From Streptomyces griseoloalbus (lineage in GTDB: Bacteria; Actinomycetota; Actinomycetes; Streptomycetales; Streptomycetaceae): a stretch of 64,000 nucleotides of DNA. The translations under genes were made by a program, and so were the position numbers. How positions within the stretch are numbered: position 1 is the stretch's first letter; each line of letters starts with the position of its first letter. The notes below the pieces were generated by a model. That model worked only from the letters and a program-made list of their open reading frames with translations. It did not search any database and had not been told where the DNA came from. This document shows positions 53,656 through 63,083 of the stretch, piece after piece. The stretch is from positions 131,069 through 195,068 of the forward strand of contig BMUD01000013.1 in NCBI GenBank assembly GCA_014650015.1. Reading direction: 5' to 3'.

Positions 53656-54246
53656 CTAGAAGGGGGGCTCGTCCGAGTAGCCGCCGCCGCTGCCGGAACC
53701 GGAGCCGGAGCCACCGCCCCAGCCGCCGCCACCCTGCTGGCCGCCGACGGGAGTGCCGGTCGCCCACGGGTCGTCGGCGGGAGCGCCGCCGCCCTGCTGA
53801 CCGCCGCCGGGGCCACCGCCCCAGCCGCCGCCACCCTGGCCGCCGCCACCGCCACCGCCGTAGCCTCCCTGGCCACCGCGGCCGGTGGTCTTGGTGACCT
53901 TGGCCGTGGCGTTGCGCAGGCTGGCGCCGACTTCCTCGACGTCCAGCTCGTAGACCGTGCGCTTGACGCCCTCACGGTCCTCGTAGGACCGCTGCTTCAG
54001 CCGGCCCTGCACAATGACGCGCATGCCTCGCTGGAGCGACTCGGCGACGTTCTCCGCCGCCTGACGCCAGACCGAGCAGGTCAGGAACAGGCTCTCGCCG
54101 TCCTTCCACTCGTTCGTCTGGCGGTCGAAGGTGCGGGGGGTCGACGCGACACGGAACTTCGCGACGGCCGCACCGGACGGGGTGAAGCGCAGCTCGGGGT
54201 CATCGACAAGATTGCCGACGACCGTGATGACGGTCTCGCCTGCCAT
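53656..54246 (-). CDS. ssb: Single-stranded DNA-binding protein
   Basis: A 196-residue SSB. The OB fold covers residues 1-115 ([25 protein letters not shown]). A Gly/Gln-rich linker of about 65 residues follows, and the protein ends YSDEPPF, the acidic tip that recruits replication proteins. It coats single-stranded DNA in replication and repair. It lies between rpsF and rpsR, the usual bacterial order. Confidence 0.98.
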   Translation of the reverse strand: MAGETVITVVGNLVDDPELRFTPSGAAVAKFRVASTPRTFDRQTNEWKDGESLFLTCSVWRQAAENVAESLQRGMRVIVQGRLKQRSYEDREGVKRTVYELDVEEVGASLRNATAKVTKTTGRGGQGGYGGGGGGGQGGGGWGGGPGGGQQGGGAPADDPWATGTPVGGQQGGGGWGGGSGSGSGSGGGYSDEPPF

Positions 54247-54324
54247 GGGGGAACCTCTCGGCGGGTTTGCTGCTGGCTGCTTGGTGCTGCTACTCGAGTC
54301 CCGAGATCAGCTGAGCGGAAGGGC

Positions 54325-54615
54325 TCAGTGGGTCTCGGGGCGGAGGACCTTGGTCCGGAGGACCGACTCGTTCAGGTTCATCTGGCGGTCGAGCTCCTTG
54401 ACGACCGCAGGCTCGGCCTGCAGGTCGATGACCGAGTAGATGCCCTCGGGCTTCTTCTTGATCTCGTACGAGAGACGACGACGGCCCCAGGTGTCGACCT
54501 TCTCGACCTTTCCGCCGCCGTCACGGACGACAGAGAGGAAGTTCTCGATCAGCGGGGAGACAGAACGCTCCTCGAGATCGGGGTCGAGGATGACCATCAC
54601 CTCGTAGTGACGCAT
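54325..54615 (-). CDS. rpsF: 30S ribosomal protein S6
   Basis: A 96-residue protein starting at the ATG at 54615 ([17 protein letters not shown]) behind AAAGGAGGTGGG, a very strong ribosome site. It pairs with S18 in the 30S subunit. It is the first gene of the operon, so its leader may carry the autoregulatory site for the S6-S18 pair. Confidence 0.97.
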   Translation of the reverse strand: MRHYEVMVILDPDLEERSVSPLIENFLSVVRDGGGKVEKVDTWGRRRLSYEIKKKPEGIYSVIDLQAEPAVVKELDRQMNLNESVLRTKVLRPETH

Positions 54616-54928
54616 GTGGAACCCACCTCCTTTGGACTCAGCGGCCACGGTCGTTCCGTGGCAGGAGGGTCGTGATGCGTTGCGCAACGATGCCTGTCAG
54701 TAAAACAGCCGCCACTGACAATCGAGGCCGGGCGGCGGTTTCCCAGGCCGGCCGGGACGGACCGTGGGCCCTCCCCTTGCCTGGCTCTGTCCGGACAGAC
54801 ACCGGTGCAGACGCTACAGACTACCCGCACAGCGGCTTCCGGTTGAAATCCGGCCGGAGGGACCCCCAATCTGTACACATCGGGTGTGTATGGCGCTACG
54901 ATTCGCCGCCTTTCGCAGGAGGTGCCCC
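54616..54928. other. rpsF leader and divergent promoter region
   Basis: 313 bases between divergent genes. It contains the strong rpsF ribosome site and a hairpin at 54644-54662. I see no gene here. Confidence 0.6.
54644..54662 (-). promoter_or_regulatory. Leader hairpin upstream of rpsF
   Basis: A perfect 7-bp stem (GCCACGG / CCGTGGC) with a 5-base loop, 28 bases before the rpsF start. S6-S18 leader motifs control this operon in many bacteria; whether this hairpin is one is uncertain. Confidence 0.4.
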
Positions 54929-55240
54929 ATGGCACAGGCATTGCGACCCACCGCCGGAGGCCTTTTCGCCACGGACGGCAAGCCCCATCCCCTCCAGGCC
55001 ACCCTGCTCGCGGTGACCCTGGCGCTGGGCGTCACGTCCTTCATCACGGCGATGTTCGACCATCTGCATCTGCTCAGCTCCTGGGCCGGCCTGGTGGGAA
55101 TCATCACCGGCGCGTACGGCCAGTGGACCTCGGAGACGACGCGTGAGCGCTTCGGCCTCATCCTGGGCCTTGGTGCCGCGGCGGTCGGTTTCTTCCTGGG
55201 CATGGCGCACGGTGGCCTCTTCGGCGGGCTCTTCGACTGA
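54929..55240 (+). CDS. Small membrane protein, unknown function
   Basis: A 103-residue protein starting at the ATG at 54929 behind GCAGGAGGTG. Three hydrophobic stretches are visible: LLAVTLALGVTSFITAMFD, WAGLVGIITGAYG and FGLILGLGAAAVGFFLGMA. It ends GGLFGGLFD. It belongs to a family found beside rpsF or femX in Streptomyces, with no known function. It may be co-transcribed with femX, which starts 166 bases further on. Confidence 0.82.
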   Translation: MAQALRPTAGGLFATDGKPHPLQATLLAVTLALGVTSFITAMFDHLHLLSSWAGLVGIITGAYGQWTSETTRERFGLILGLGAAAVGFFLGMAHGGLFGGLFD

Positions 55241-55406
55241 CGTCGGACACCCCTGCCTTCGAACATCGTCGAACGCCCCGGCCGGCGACGGGCCGGGGCG
55301 AAGGTCCCGTGCGCCCAACCGGGGCGCCGCCAAGGCGCAGTAGGCTTCGCGCGAGAGCCGGAGCCCCTGAACCCATGGGGACACACCAGCCCGAGGAGCG
55401 CCCCGA

Positions 55407-56528
55407 ATGAGCCTGACCCTGAGGACCATCAGTCGAGAGCAGCATCTGGCCTACATCCAGAGCCTGCCGTCGGCGAGTCACATGCAGGTCCCGGCCTGGG
55501 CTGACGTCAAGGCGGAATGGCGCTCGGAGAGTCTCGGCTGGTTCGACGACCGGACCGGTGAGCTGGTCGGTGCCGGTCTCGTCCTCTACCGGCAGCTGCC
55601 CAAGATCAAGCGCTACCTCGCCTATCTGCCCGAGGGCCCGGTCATCAACTGGTTCGCGCCGAATCTCCAGGAGTGGATCGAGCCGATGCTCGCGCACCTG
55701 AAGCAGCAGGGCGCGTTCTCGGTGAAGATGGGGCCGCCGGTGATCATCCGGCGCTGGGAGGCCGCGACCATCAAGAAGGGCATCCAGGACCAGGACGTGA
55801 AGCGGCTGCGCGACCTGGAGGCCGACTTCATCGAGCCCCGCGCCTTCGAGGTCGCCGACAAGCTGCGCCGTATGGGCTGGCAGCAGGGCGAGGACGGCGG
55901 CGCCGGCTTCGGCGACGTCCAGCCCCGCTACGTCTACCAGGTGCCGCTGGCCAACCGCGCCCTGGAAGATGTCCACAAGAACTTCAACCAGCTGTGGCGC
56001 CGCAACATCAAGAAGGCGGAGAAGGCCGGCGTCGAGGTCGTCCAGGGGGGCTACGACGACCTGCCCGAGTGGCAGCGGCTGTACGAGATCACGGCGGTGC
56101 GCGACCATTTCCGGCCCCGCCCGCTGTCGTACTTCCAGCGCATGTGGTCGGCCCTCAACACCGAGGACCCCAATCGCATGCGGCTGTATTTCGCCCGGCA
56201 CAACGGCGTGAATCTGTCCGCGGCGACGATGCTGATCGTCGGCGGGCACGTCTGGTACTCCTACGGCGCCTCCGACAACATCGGCCGCGAGGTCCGGCCC
56301 TCGAACGCGATGCAGTGGCGGATGCTGCGCGACGCCTATGCGCTCGGCGCCACCGTCTACGACCTGCGTGGTATCTCCGACTCGCTGGACGAGACCGACC
56401 ACCTCTTCGGTCTGATCCAGTTCAAGGTGGGCACCGGCGGTCAGGCGGCCGAGTACCTCGGGGAGTGGGACTTCCCGCTGAACAAGCTTCTCCACAAGGC
56501 TCTCGACATCTACATGTCGCGCCGCTGA
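55407..56528 (+). CDS. femX: FemX-type peptidyltransferase for the peptidoglycan interpeptide bridge
   Basis: A 373-residue FemABX-family enzyme with the double GNAT-like fold. It has LVLYRQLPKIKRYLAYLPEGP and EYLGEWDFPLNKLLHKALDIY at the C-terminus. FemX uses Gly-tRNA to add the bridge glycine to the stem peptide of lipid II; in S. coelicolor it is essential and the vancomycin-resistance enzyme VanK is its variant. GAGGAG at good spacing precedes the ATG at 55407. The alanine-racemase-like gene follows after 83 bases on the same strand. Confidence 0.9.
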   Translation: MSLTLRTISREQHLAYIQSLPSASHMQVPAWADVKAEWRSESLGWFDDRTGELVGAGLVLYRQLPKIKRYLAYLPEGPVINWFAPNLQEWIEPMLAHLKQQGAFSVKMGPPVIIRRWEAATIKKGIQDQDVKRLRDLEADFIEPRAFEVADKLRRMGWQQGEDGGAGFGDVQPRYVYQVPLANRALEDVHKNFNQLWRRNIKKAEKAGVEVVQGGYDDLPEWQRLYEITAVRDHFRPRPLSYFQRMWSALNTEDPNRMRLYFARHNGVNLSAATMLIVGGHVWYSYGASDNIGREVRPSNAMQWRMLRDAYALGATVYDLRGISDSLDETDHLFGLIQFKVGTGGQAAEYLGEWDFPLNKLLHKALDIYMSRR

Positions 56529-56611
56529 CCCGGTCTTCGCCGCCCTGACGGCTTCGTCTGCTCCCCTACCTTTGCTACACCGCATCCACGAGAAAGGTTC
56601 CAGGTCCGGCC

Positions 56612-57643
56612 ATGGCGCTCACGCTCTACGTCGACACCGCGCGCTGGCGGGCGCATCACAAGCACGTGCAGGAGCAGTTCCCGGGGCTCGTCCCCGTCTG
56701 CAAGGGCAACGGCTACGGCTTCGGGCACGAGCGGCTGGCCGAGGAGGCCACACGACTGGGCTCGGACGTCCTCGCGGTCGGCACGACGTACGAGGCCGCA
56801 CGGATCAAGGACTGGTTCGGCGGTGACCTGCTGGTGCTGACGCCGTACCGGCGCGGCGAGGAGCCCGTACCGCTGCCCGACCGGGTCATCCGCTCGGTGT
56901 CGTCGATCGACGGCGTGTACGGCCTGGTCGGTGCCCGCGTCGTCATCGAGGTGATGTCCTCGATGAAGCGGCACGGCATCAGCGAGCAGGACCTGCCTCA
57001 GCTGCACGCCGCGATAGAGAACGTCCGGCTGGAGGGCTTCGCCATCCATCTGCCCCTGGACCGTACCGACGGTTCGGACGCGGTCGAGGAGGTCATCGGC
57101 TGGATGGACCGACTGCGGGCGGCCCGCCTCCCGCTGCACACGATGTTCGTGAGCCACCTCAAGGCCGACGAACTCGCCCGGCTGCGGCAGCAGTTCCCGC
57201 AGACCCGCTTCCGCGCCCGGATCGGCACCCGGCTCTGGCTGGGGGACCACGAGGCCACCGAGTACCGGGGCGCGGTCCTGGACGTCACGCGCGTCGCCAA
57301 AGGGGAGCGGTTCGGCTACCGGCAGCAGAAGGCCGCCTCCGACGGTTACCTGGTGGTCGTGGCGGGCGGCACCTCGCACGGGGTGGGCCTGGAGGCCCCC
57401 AAGGCCCTGCACGGCGTCATGCCGCGTGCCAAGGGCGTCGCCCGCGCGGGCCTCGCCACGGTCAACCGGAACCTCTCGCCGTTCGTCTGGGGCGGCAAGC
57501 AGCGCTGGTTCGCCGAGCCGCCGCACATGCAGGTGTCGATCCTCTTCGTGCCCTCGGACGCGCCGGAACCGAAGGTCGGCGAGGAACTGGTGGCTCATCT
57601 CCGCCACACCACCACGCAGTTCGACCGTCTCGTCGACCGCTGA
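56612..57643 (+). CDS. Alanine-racemase-like PLP-barrel protein
   Basis: A 343-residue protein related to alanine racemase. The PLP lysine is in VCKGNGYGFGHERLAEEA (alanine racemase has VVKANAYGHG). The C-terminal part is short and divergent. Residues that hold the substrate and the second catalytic Tyr of Alr are not obvious, so racemization of alanine is unproven. Its place after femX and next to other wall genes suggests an amino acid or peptidoglycan role. It may be an amino acid epimerase. Confidence 0.82.
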   Translation: MALTLYVDTARWRAHHKHVQEQFPGLVPVCKGNGYGFGHERLAEEATRLGSDVLAVGTTYEAARIKDWFGGDLLVLTPYRRGEEPVPLPDRVIRSVSSIDGVYGLVGARVVIEVMSSMKRHGISEQDLPQLHAAIENVRLEGFAIHLPLDRTDGSDAVEEVIGWMDRLRAARLPLHTMFVSHLKADELARLRQQFPQTRFRARIGTRLWLGDHEATEYRGAVLDVTRVAKGERFGYRQQKAASDGYLVVVAGGTSHGVGLEAPKALHGVMPRAKGVARAGLATVNRNLSPFVWGGKQRWFAEPPHMQVSILFVPSDAPEPKVGEELVAHLRHTTTQFDRLVDR

Positions 57644-57656
57644 GCATCGCCAAAGG

Positions 57657-57682
57657 GCCGTACACGGTTGCCCGTGTACGGC
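57657..57682. terminator. Terminator between racemase-like and GT87 genes
   Basis: A perfect 11-bp stem GCCGTACACGG / CCGTGTACGGC with a TTGC loop, followed by TCTTCTCC. It lies between convergent genes. Confidence 0.9.
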
Positions 57683-57734
57683 TCTTCTCCTGCCTTGAGG
57701 ACGCCGTGCTCCGGAGGCCTCCCGGGCTGTTCGC

Positions 57735-59234
57735 TCAGAGCGAACCGCTCGTGGCTCCCGTCCTGCCCCACTCGACCTGTGGTCCTTCGAAGTGGGCCGC
57801 GTGGCGCGCGGGACGAGCTGCGGGACCGAGCACGAAGGCATCCTCGGCCCCGTCGAGCACCCCGCCCGACGGGTCGTCGTCGCCGGACCGGCGCACCGGA
57901 TCCCGCTCCGGCATCAGGATGTCGCGCACGACCATGACACACAGGTAGAGCGTCCCCAGCAGATGCACGCCGATGGCCCAGTGGTAGCCGTCGGTGGGCA
58001 GCCCCTTGTGCGCGTCCCCGCTGGTCGTGTACGCGAGATACATCCAGATGCCCAGGAAGTACGCCACCTCACAGGCCTGCCAGACGAGGAAGTCCCGCCA
58101 CTTCGGCCGGGCGAGGGCCGCCAGCGGCACCAGCCACAGGACGTACTGGGGTGAGTAGACCTTGTTGGTGAGGATGAACGCCGCGACGATCAGGAAGGCG
58201 AGCTGGGCGAAGCGCGGCCGGCGCGGAGCCGTCAGCGCGAGCGCCGCGACGCCCACGCAGCACAGCAGCATCAGCAGGGTGGCGAACGTGTTGACCGTGT
58301 CGGTGCTCAGCGGGTCGTCCGAGTTCTGCGCCATGATCAGCCAGAAGGACCCGAAGTCGACGCCTCGCTCCTGGCTGAAGGTGTAGAACTTCGACCAGCC
58401 GTCGAACGCGAACAGCATCACGGGCCCGTTCACGACGAGCCAGGCGACGGCCGCGCCGACGAGGGCCGTCCCGTACGCCCGCCACCGCCCCGCACGCCAG
58501 CACAGCACCAGCAGCGGCCCGAGCAGCAGCACGGGATAGAGCTTGGCGGCCGTGGCGAGCCCGAGGAGGACGCCGAAGGCGAGGGAACGCCCCCGCGACC
58601 ACATCAACATCGCGGCGGCCGTCAGAGCGACCGCCAGCAGGTCCCAGTTGATGGTCGCGGTGAGCGCGAAGGCCGGTGCCAGCGCGACCAGCAGACCGTC
58701 CCAGGGCCGCCGGGCGTGTGTGCGGGTCAGGCAGACGGCGATGACGGCCGCGCACGCCATGAGCATCCCGGCGTTGACCATCCAGTACCACTGCTCCTGG
58801 TCCTGGATGCTGCCGCTGCCGGGAGTGAGCCAGGCGGCGACCTCCATGAACACACCGGTCAGCACCGGGTACTCGAGGTACTGCATGTCCCCGGGGAGCT
58901 TGTCGAAGTACGGCACCAGCCCGTCGGCGAAACCGCGCCCCTGGTAGAGGTGCGGGATGTCCGAGTAGCACGCGTGCGTGTACTGGGAGCTGGCGCCGAA
59001 GAACCAGGCTCCGTTGTAGCAGGGCGCCTTCTGGATCAGGCCGAGGGCGAACATTCCGATCGCCACGAGCGCGATCACCCGCACCGGGGTCCACCAGGAT
59101 CTGCCGCGCAGGGCACGCCGCCCGAGCGGACCACCGATCAGCTCGCTGCCGGCCGCGGCGACCCGGTCCTCCTCGGTCGGCCGCACCAGTTCCGGCTCAT
59201 GGACGCTCGCTTGCGTCGATTCTCCACTGGGCAT
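57735..59234 (-). CDS. GT87-type polytopic glycosyltransferase (DUF2029)
   Basis: A 499-residue membrane protein with about 11 helices and a periplasmic catalytic loop (YTHACYSDIPHLYQGRGF). It resembles polyprenyl-phosphate-mannose-dependent transferases (PimE-type) of actinobacteria. I chose the ATG at 59234 (MPSGESTQASVHEP). The frame runs up to 59324, but a strong PBP-gene terminator occupies 59273-59302, so that part is not coding. Donor and acceptor are unknown; a lipoglycan or wall polymer is likely. Confidence 0.85.
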   Translation of the reverse strand: MPSGESTQASVHEPELVRPTEEDRVAAAGSELIGGPLGRRALRGRSWWTPVRVIALVAIGMFALGLIQKAPCYNGAWFFGASSQYTHACYSDIPHLYQGRGFADGLVPYFDKLPGDMQYLEYPVLTGVFMEVAAWLTPGSGSIQDQEQWYWMVNAGMLMACAAVIAVCLTRTHARRPWDGLLVALAPAFALTATINWDLLAVALTAAAMLMWSRGRSLAFGVLLGLATAAKLYPVLLLGPLLVLCWRAGRWRAYGTALVGAAVAWLVVNGPVMLFAFDGWSKFYTFSQERGVDFGSFWLIMAQNSDDPLSTDTVNTFATLLMLLCCVGVAALALTAPRRPRFAQLAFLIVAAFILTNKVYSPQYVLWLVPLAALARPKWRDFLVWQACEVAYFLGIWMYLAYTTSGDAHKGLPTDGYHWAIGVHLLGTLYLCVMVVRDILMPERDPVRRSGDDDPSGGVLDGAEDAFVLGPAARPARHAAHFEGPQVEWGRTGATSGSL

Positions 59235-59272
59235 GCCGCACATCCTGCCGTACAGGGCCAGGGACATGCTGA

Positions 59273-59302
59273 GGGCCGCCGCACCCGGAGGTGCGGCGGC
59301 CC
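59273..59302 (-). terminator. Terminator downstream of the class A PBP gene
   Basis: A perfect 13-bp stem GGGCCGCCGCACC / GGTGCGGCGGCCC with a CGGA tetraloop. It lies between the PBP stop and the GT87 start, right beside a parS site. Confidence 0.85.
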
Positions 59303-59304
59303 AT

Positions 59305-59318
59305 GTTTCACGTGAAAC
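59305..59318. other. parS site
   Basis: A perfect GTTTCACGTGAAAC in the spacer between the PBP and GT87 genes, 2 bases from the terminator stem. The 16-base TGTTTCACGTGAAACA is complete. Confidence 0.93.
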
Positions 59319-59341
59319 ACCCAAGCCGGGTGAGAGACCGA

Positions 59342-61960
59342 CTAATCGGCAGCGCCTCCGAAGATGCCGCCGTTGCCGTTGCCGTTCCCGTTGCTGGTGC
59401 CGGTGTCACCGCTCTCCGTCGGTTCCGGTGAATTGGTCGCTCCTCCGTCCGTACCACCGGCGTCCGTGCCACCCGGACCGGTGCCACCCGTCTCCTCTTC
59501 GTCCTCACAGTTGAAGTCGAACGGTCCACACGTGGCGGACTCGGTGGGTGTCGGAGTGGTCTCGGTCTCGGTGGGGGTCGGAGACGCCGACGGGGTCGCC
59601 TCCTCGGTCTCCGTGATGGTCGGGGTCGGGGACGGCGCGCCGATCCCGTCCGCGATCTCGCCGATCTCCTCGGCTTCGGGGAAGCCGGGGTCGGGCTCCC
59701 CCTTCAGCGCGGCCTTCATGAACTCGGTCCACACCTGCGTCGGAACGTCACCACCGTGGATGGAGTCCTCACCCGCCGTGCCGTTCATGGAGAGCAGCTT
59801 GTGGCTCTCGGGGTCCTCACGGAACATCGCGACCGAGGTCGCAAGCTGCTGGGTGTAGCCGACGAACCAGGCGGACTTGTTCTCGTCCGTCGTACCCGTC
59901 TTGCCGGCGGCCGTACGCCCCAGCTCCAGCGCGTTCTTACCGGTACCGTTCTCGATCACGTTCTCGAGGACCTTGGTGACGTTGTGCGCCACGTTCTCCG
60001 GCATCGCCTGCTCGACCCGCGGCTTCTCGAAGTTCGGCAGCTCCGACCCCTTGTGCTTGACGGCGGTCACCGAGTACGGGTCGGCCTGCTTGCCCGATGC
60101 CGCGAAGGTCGCGTAGGCGTCCGCCATGCGGATCGCGCTCGGCGTCGACGTGCCAAGGGCGAACGACGCGTTCAGCCCGGCGAAGCTGTCCTTGAGGATG
60201 CCGGACTTCTCGGCGACATCCGCCACGTGCTTCATCCCCACGTCCATGCCGAGCTGCACGAAGGGGGTGTTGACGGACTGCTCCATCGCCTTGTGCAGGG
60301 TGATGTAACCCCACGGGTAGTCGCTCTCGTTCTCCTGGTAGAAGGGCGTGTTGTCCTTCTTGAGCACGAGGGAGCCGTCGTTGTTCCTGATCTGCAGGTG
60401 GTCGTCACCGTTGTACTTGCTCTGCGGTGAGACACCCTGGCCATTGGTCTTGTAGGTGCCGTGCTGCATCGCGGCGGCGAGCACGAACGGCTTCCACGTC
60501 GAACCGACGGGGACGCCGGAGGTGTCGGCGTTGTTGTTGAAGTGACCGTTCTCGAAGCCGGCTCCGCCGTAGAGAGCGACGATCGCACCGTCGTTGGGTT
60601 TCACCGACGCCGCGCCGAACTGCACGTGCTTGTCCAGTTCGCGCTTCTCCGGGTCGATCTTCTCCTGCTCGACCTTCTTCACGGCCTTGGCCAGTGCCTC
60701 GACCTTGCTCTTCTCGAAGGTCGTGTAGATCTGGTAGCCGCCCTGGTCGAACTGCGCCTCCGTGATGTCGGAGTTCTTCAGGACGTACCGCTTCGCCGTG
60801 TCCACGAGATAGCTGATCTGGCCGGTCATGCCCTTGGTCGCCTTGCGGCCCTGAGGCATGGGGTACTTCTTGGTCGCCTCCTGGTACTCGGCATCCGAGA
60901 GGTGCTTGTCCGTGTGCATCTGCTCGAGAATCCAGCCCCAGCGCTCCTCGGAGCGCTCCCGGTTCGCTTCAGCGGTGGCTGAGGAGTCGAGGCTCTGGTT
61001 GCCCGCGGGGTCGTAGTACGTCGGGCCCTTGAGCAGCGCGGCGAGGAAGGCGCACTGGCTCGGCGTGAGGTCGACCGCGTCCTTGCCGTAGTAGGTCTGG
61101 GCGGCGGCCTGGATGCCGTAGGCGCCCCGGCCGTAGTACGAGGTGTTGAGGTAGCCCTGGAGGATCTCTTCCTTGGAGAGCTTGGTGCCCACCTTGATCG
61201 AGATGAACATCTCCTTGAACTTCCGGCCGATCGTCTGTTCCTGGCTCAGGTAGGTGTTCTTCACGAACTGCTGGGTGATCGTCGAGCCACCCTGCGTGTC
61301 ACCGCCCCGCGCCATGTTGGCCAGCGCCCGGGCGATGCCCGAGGGGTCGATGCCCGAGTCCTGGTAGAAGCTCTTGTTCTCGGCGGAGATCACCGCCCAC
61401 TGCATCGCCTCGGGGATGCGGTCGATCGTGACGTTCTGCCGGTTCTGGCCGCTACCTGTGGCGACCATCTGAGTCTCGTCAGCCCAGTAGTAGACGTTGT
61501 TCTCGGACAAGGCCGCGGCGTTCTCCTCGCTGGGCACGCCCACCATGGCGTAGCCGATGCCGGCCACGGCGACCAGGCTGCCGAAGAACGCGATGCACAG
61601 CCCGGACACGAGCCTCCAGGACGGCAGCCAGCGCTGCCAGCCGTCCTTGTTGTGCCGCGGATAGTCGATGATCCGCTTCTTGCCGGGTGGAGCCGCGCGG
61701 CCCCTTCCGCGACCGGGGCCGGCGGAACCGGCCCGACGGCCTCCGCCTCTCTGTGCCGCGCGCCGCGCCTCGGCACGGCTGCCGTACGTACGGTCCTCAC
61801 CCCCCGAGCCGTGGGAACCCGACCCATGGGAGAGGGACGGAGACCCGGTGGCGCCTCGCGGAGCCGCGCGGCGGCCGGAGGACGAGCCGGACTGGCCGCG
61901 TCGGGCCGCGGCACGTCCGCCTCCCTGCGGCTGCGGCGGTTTGCGACGGTGCTCGCTCAT
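59342..61960 (-). CDS. Class A penicillin-binding protein (bifunctional transglycosylase/transpeptidase)
   Basis: An 872-residue wall synthase starting at the ATG at 61960 (MSEHRRKPPQPQGGG). A basic Gly/Arg-rich cytoplasmic tail of about 120 residues precedes one membrane helix (LVSGLCIAFFGSLVAVAGIGYAMVG). The GT51 domain has ENKSFYQDSGID, GGSTITQQFVKN and GYLNTSYYGRGAYGI. The transpeptidase domain has STWK (SxxK), SVN (SxN) and KTGT. A Thr/Pro/Ser/Glu-rich tail of about 110 residues with two Cys (TCGPFDFNCEDE) ends the protein. It polymerizes and crosslinks peptidoglycan outside the membrane. Confidence 0.94.
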   Translation of the reverse strand: MSEHRRKPPQPQGGGRAAARRGQSGSSSGRRAAPRGATGSPSLSHGSGSHGSGGEDRTYGSRAEARRAAQRGGGRRAGSAGPGRGRGRAAPPGKKRIIDYPRHNKDGWQRWLPSWRLVSGLCIAFFGSLVAVAGIGYAMVGVPSEENAAALSENNVYYWADETQMVATGSGQNRQNVTIDRIPEAMQWAVISAENKSFYQDSGIDPSGIARALANMARGGDTQGGSTITQQFVKNTYLSQEQTIGRKFKEMFISIKVGTKLSKEEILQGYLNTSYYGRGAYGIQAAAQTYYGKDAVDLTPSQCAFLAALLKGPTYYDPAGNQSLDSSATAEANRERSEERWGWILEQMHTDKHLSDAEYQEATKKYPMPQGRKATKGMTGQISYLVDTAKRYVLKNSDITEAQFDQGGYQIYTTFEKSKVEALAKAVKKVEQEKIDPEKRELDKHVQFGAASVKPNDGAIVALYGGAGFENGHFNNNADTSGVPVGSTWKPFVLAAAMQHGTYKTNGQGVSPQSKYNGDDHLQIRNNDGSLVLKKDNTPFYQENESDYPWGYITLHKAMEQSVNTPFVQLGMDVGMKHVADVAEKSGILKDSFAGLNASFALGTSTPSAIRMADAYATFAASGKQADPYSVTAVKHKGSELPNFEKPRVEQAMPENVAHNVTKVLENVIENGTGKNALELGRTAAGKTGTTDENKSAWFVGYTQQLATSVAMFREDPESHKLLSMNGTAGEDSIHGGDVPTQVWTEFMKAALKGEPDPGFPEAEEIGEIADGIGAPSPTPTITETEEATPSASPTPTETETTPTPTESATCGPFDFNCEDEEETGGTGPGGTDAGGTDGGATNSPEPTESGDTGTSNGNGNGNGGIFGGAAD

Positions 61961-62356
61961 CGAACGACTACTCCTAGGGCAGGCGCACCCTTGGGCGCCT
62001 GGAAACGGCGGCTGGTTTCCGGTCCCCCCGCAGTACGGATGCGGAGGTTTCCGCATTCACCCGTACTACACCAGGGACAGAGACGCCCCCAGGCGTCACT
62101 TGGTTCCCGGTGGTGTGCATGGCGCACAGACTACGCACCGCCAAAACCTTCCGAGCACAGAAGTTCACCTCAAATCAGGCAACTTGCGCGCGATGAATCG
62201 GTGATGTGATCCCGTTCACTCTTCTCCCTCTTGTCGCATCCGGGAGGCCGTTCTATCGTCGTGATGTATCGAGTCGATACATCAGCTCGACATAAGGGCG
62301 GCGACGAGCCGTACACGAGCCCGTCATGGCATGACCGCGGCAGAGGGGAGGCGACG
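61961..62356. other. PBP-PadR divergent spacer
   Basis: 396 bases between divergent genes. The left half should hold the PBP promoter, though I see no clear hexamers. The right half holds the PadR operator. No gene is supported. Confidence 0.6.
62262..62284. promoter_or_regulatory. Palindromic PadR operator
   Basis: Perfect 11-base arms (TGATGTATCGA and TCGATACATCA) around a single central G. The inner ATGT...ACAT matches PadR-family operators. It lies 73 bases before the PadR ATG and is probably its own target. Confidence 0.8.
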
Positions 62357-63040
62357 ATGAGCCGACGTTCCGGGATCCTCGAGTTCGCCGTACTCGGCCT
62401 GCTCCGCGAGTCACCGATGCACGGCTATGAGCTGCGCAAACGACTCAATACGTCACTGGGCGTGTTCCGCGCCTTCAGCTACGGAACGCTCTACCCCTGC
62501 CTCAAGACGCTGGTCGCCCAAGGCTGGTTGATCGAGGAGCCGGGTAACACCACCGAGGACGCCCTGGCCGCTCCGCTCACGGGGCGCCGCGCCAAGATCG
62601 TCTACCGGTTGACGGCGGAGGGTAAGGAACACTTCGAGCAGCTGCTCTCCCAGACGGGACCGGACGCGTACGAGGACGAGACCTTCGCCGCTCGGTTCGC
62701 CTTCTTCGGGCAGACGTCGCGCGACGTACGCATGCGCGTACTAGAGGGCCGCCGCAGCCGGCTGGAGGAGCGCCTCGAGAAGATGCGCGTCTCCCTGGCC
62801 CGGACCCGGGAGCGCCTCGACGACTACACGCTCGAGCTCCAGCGCCACGGAATGGAGTCCGTGGAGCGCGAAGTGCGCTGGCTGAACGAGCTCATCGAGA
62901 GCGAGCGGGCCGGGCGGGACCTCAAGGGATCCGCCACCGGAGAGCCCGCTCAGCAGGACACCACATCTGGAGCGACGGGCGGCCTGCCCCGGTCCGGGGA
63001 CGATCCCCGGCCGGATTCGCCCGACGACACCGCCACGTGA
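62357..63040 (+). CDS. PadR-family transcriptional regulator
   Basis: A 227-residue regulator starting at the ATG at 62357 behind GGGGAGGCG. The winged helix begins SGILEFAVLGLLRESPMHGYELRKRL and has the wing near RRAKIVYRLTAEGKEHF. A C-terminal dimerization coiled coil (about 120-190) and a disordered tail (about 190-227) follow. It likely represses itself through the palindrome upstream. It ends 43 bases before the inositol-phosphate synthase gene on the same strand, so it may co-transcribe with or control it. Confidence 0.92.
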   Translation: MSRRSGILEFAVLGLLRESPMHGYELRKRLNTSLGVFRAFSYGTLYPCLKTLVAQGWLIEEPGNTTEDALAAPLTGRRAKIVYRLTAEGKEHFEQLLSQTGPDAYEDETFAARFAFFGQTSRDVRMRVLEGRRSRLEERLEKMRVSLARTRERLDDYTLELQRHGMESVEREVRWLNELIESERAGRDLKGSATGEPAQQDTTSGATGGLPRSGDDPRPDSPDDTAT

Positions 63041-63083
63041 GACCCGTTGAGGGCCTCACTCGTACACACAGGGAGCAACCGGA

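Noticed and set aside
59235-59324. GT87 gene starting at 59324 (MGVSRETW...)
   Set aside because: The extra 30 codons would be the parS site and a 13-bp terminator stem, so the start at 59234 is much more likely.
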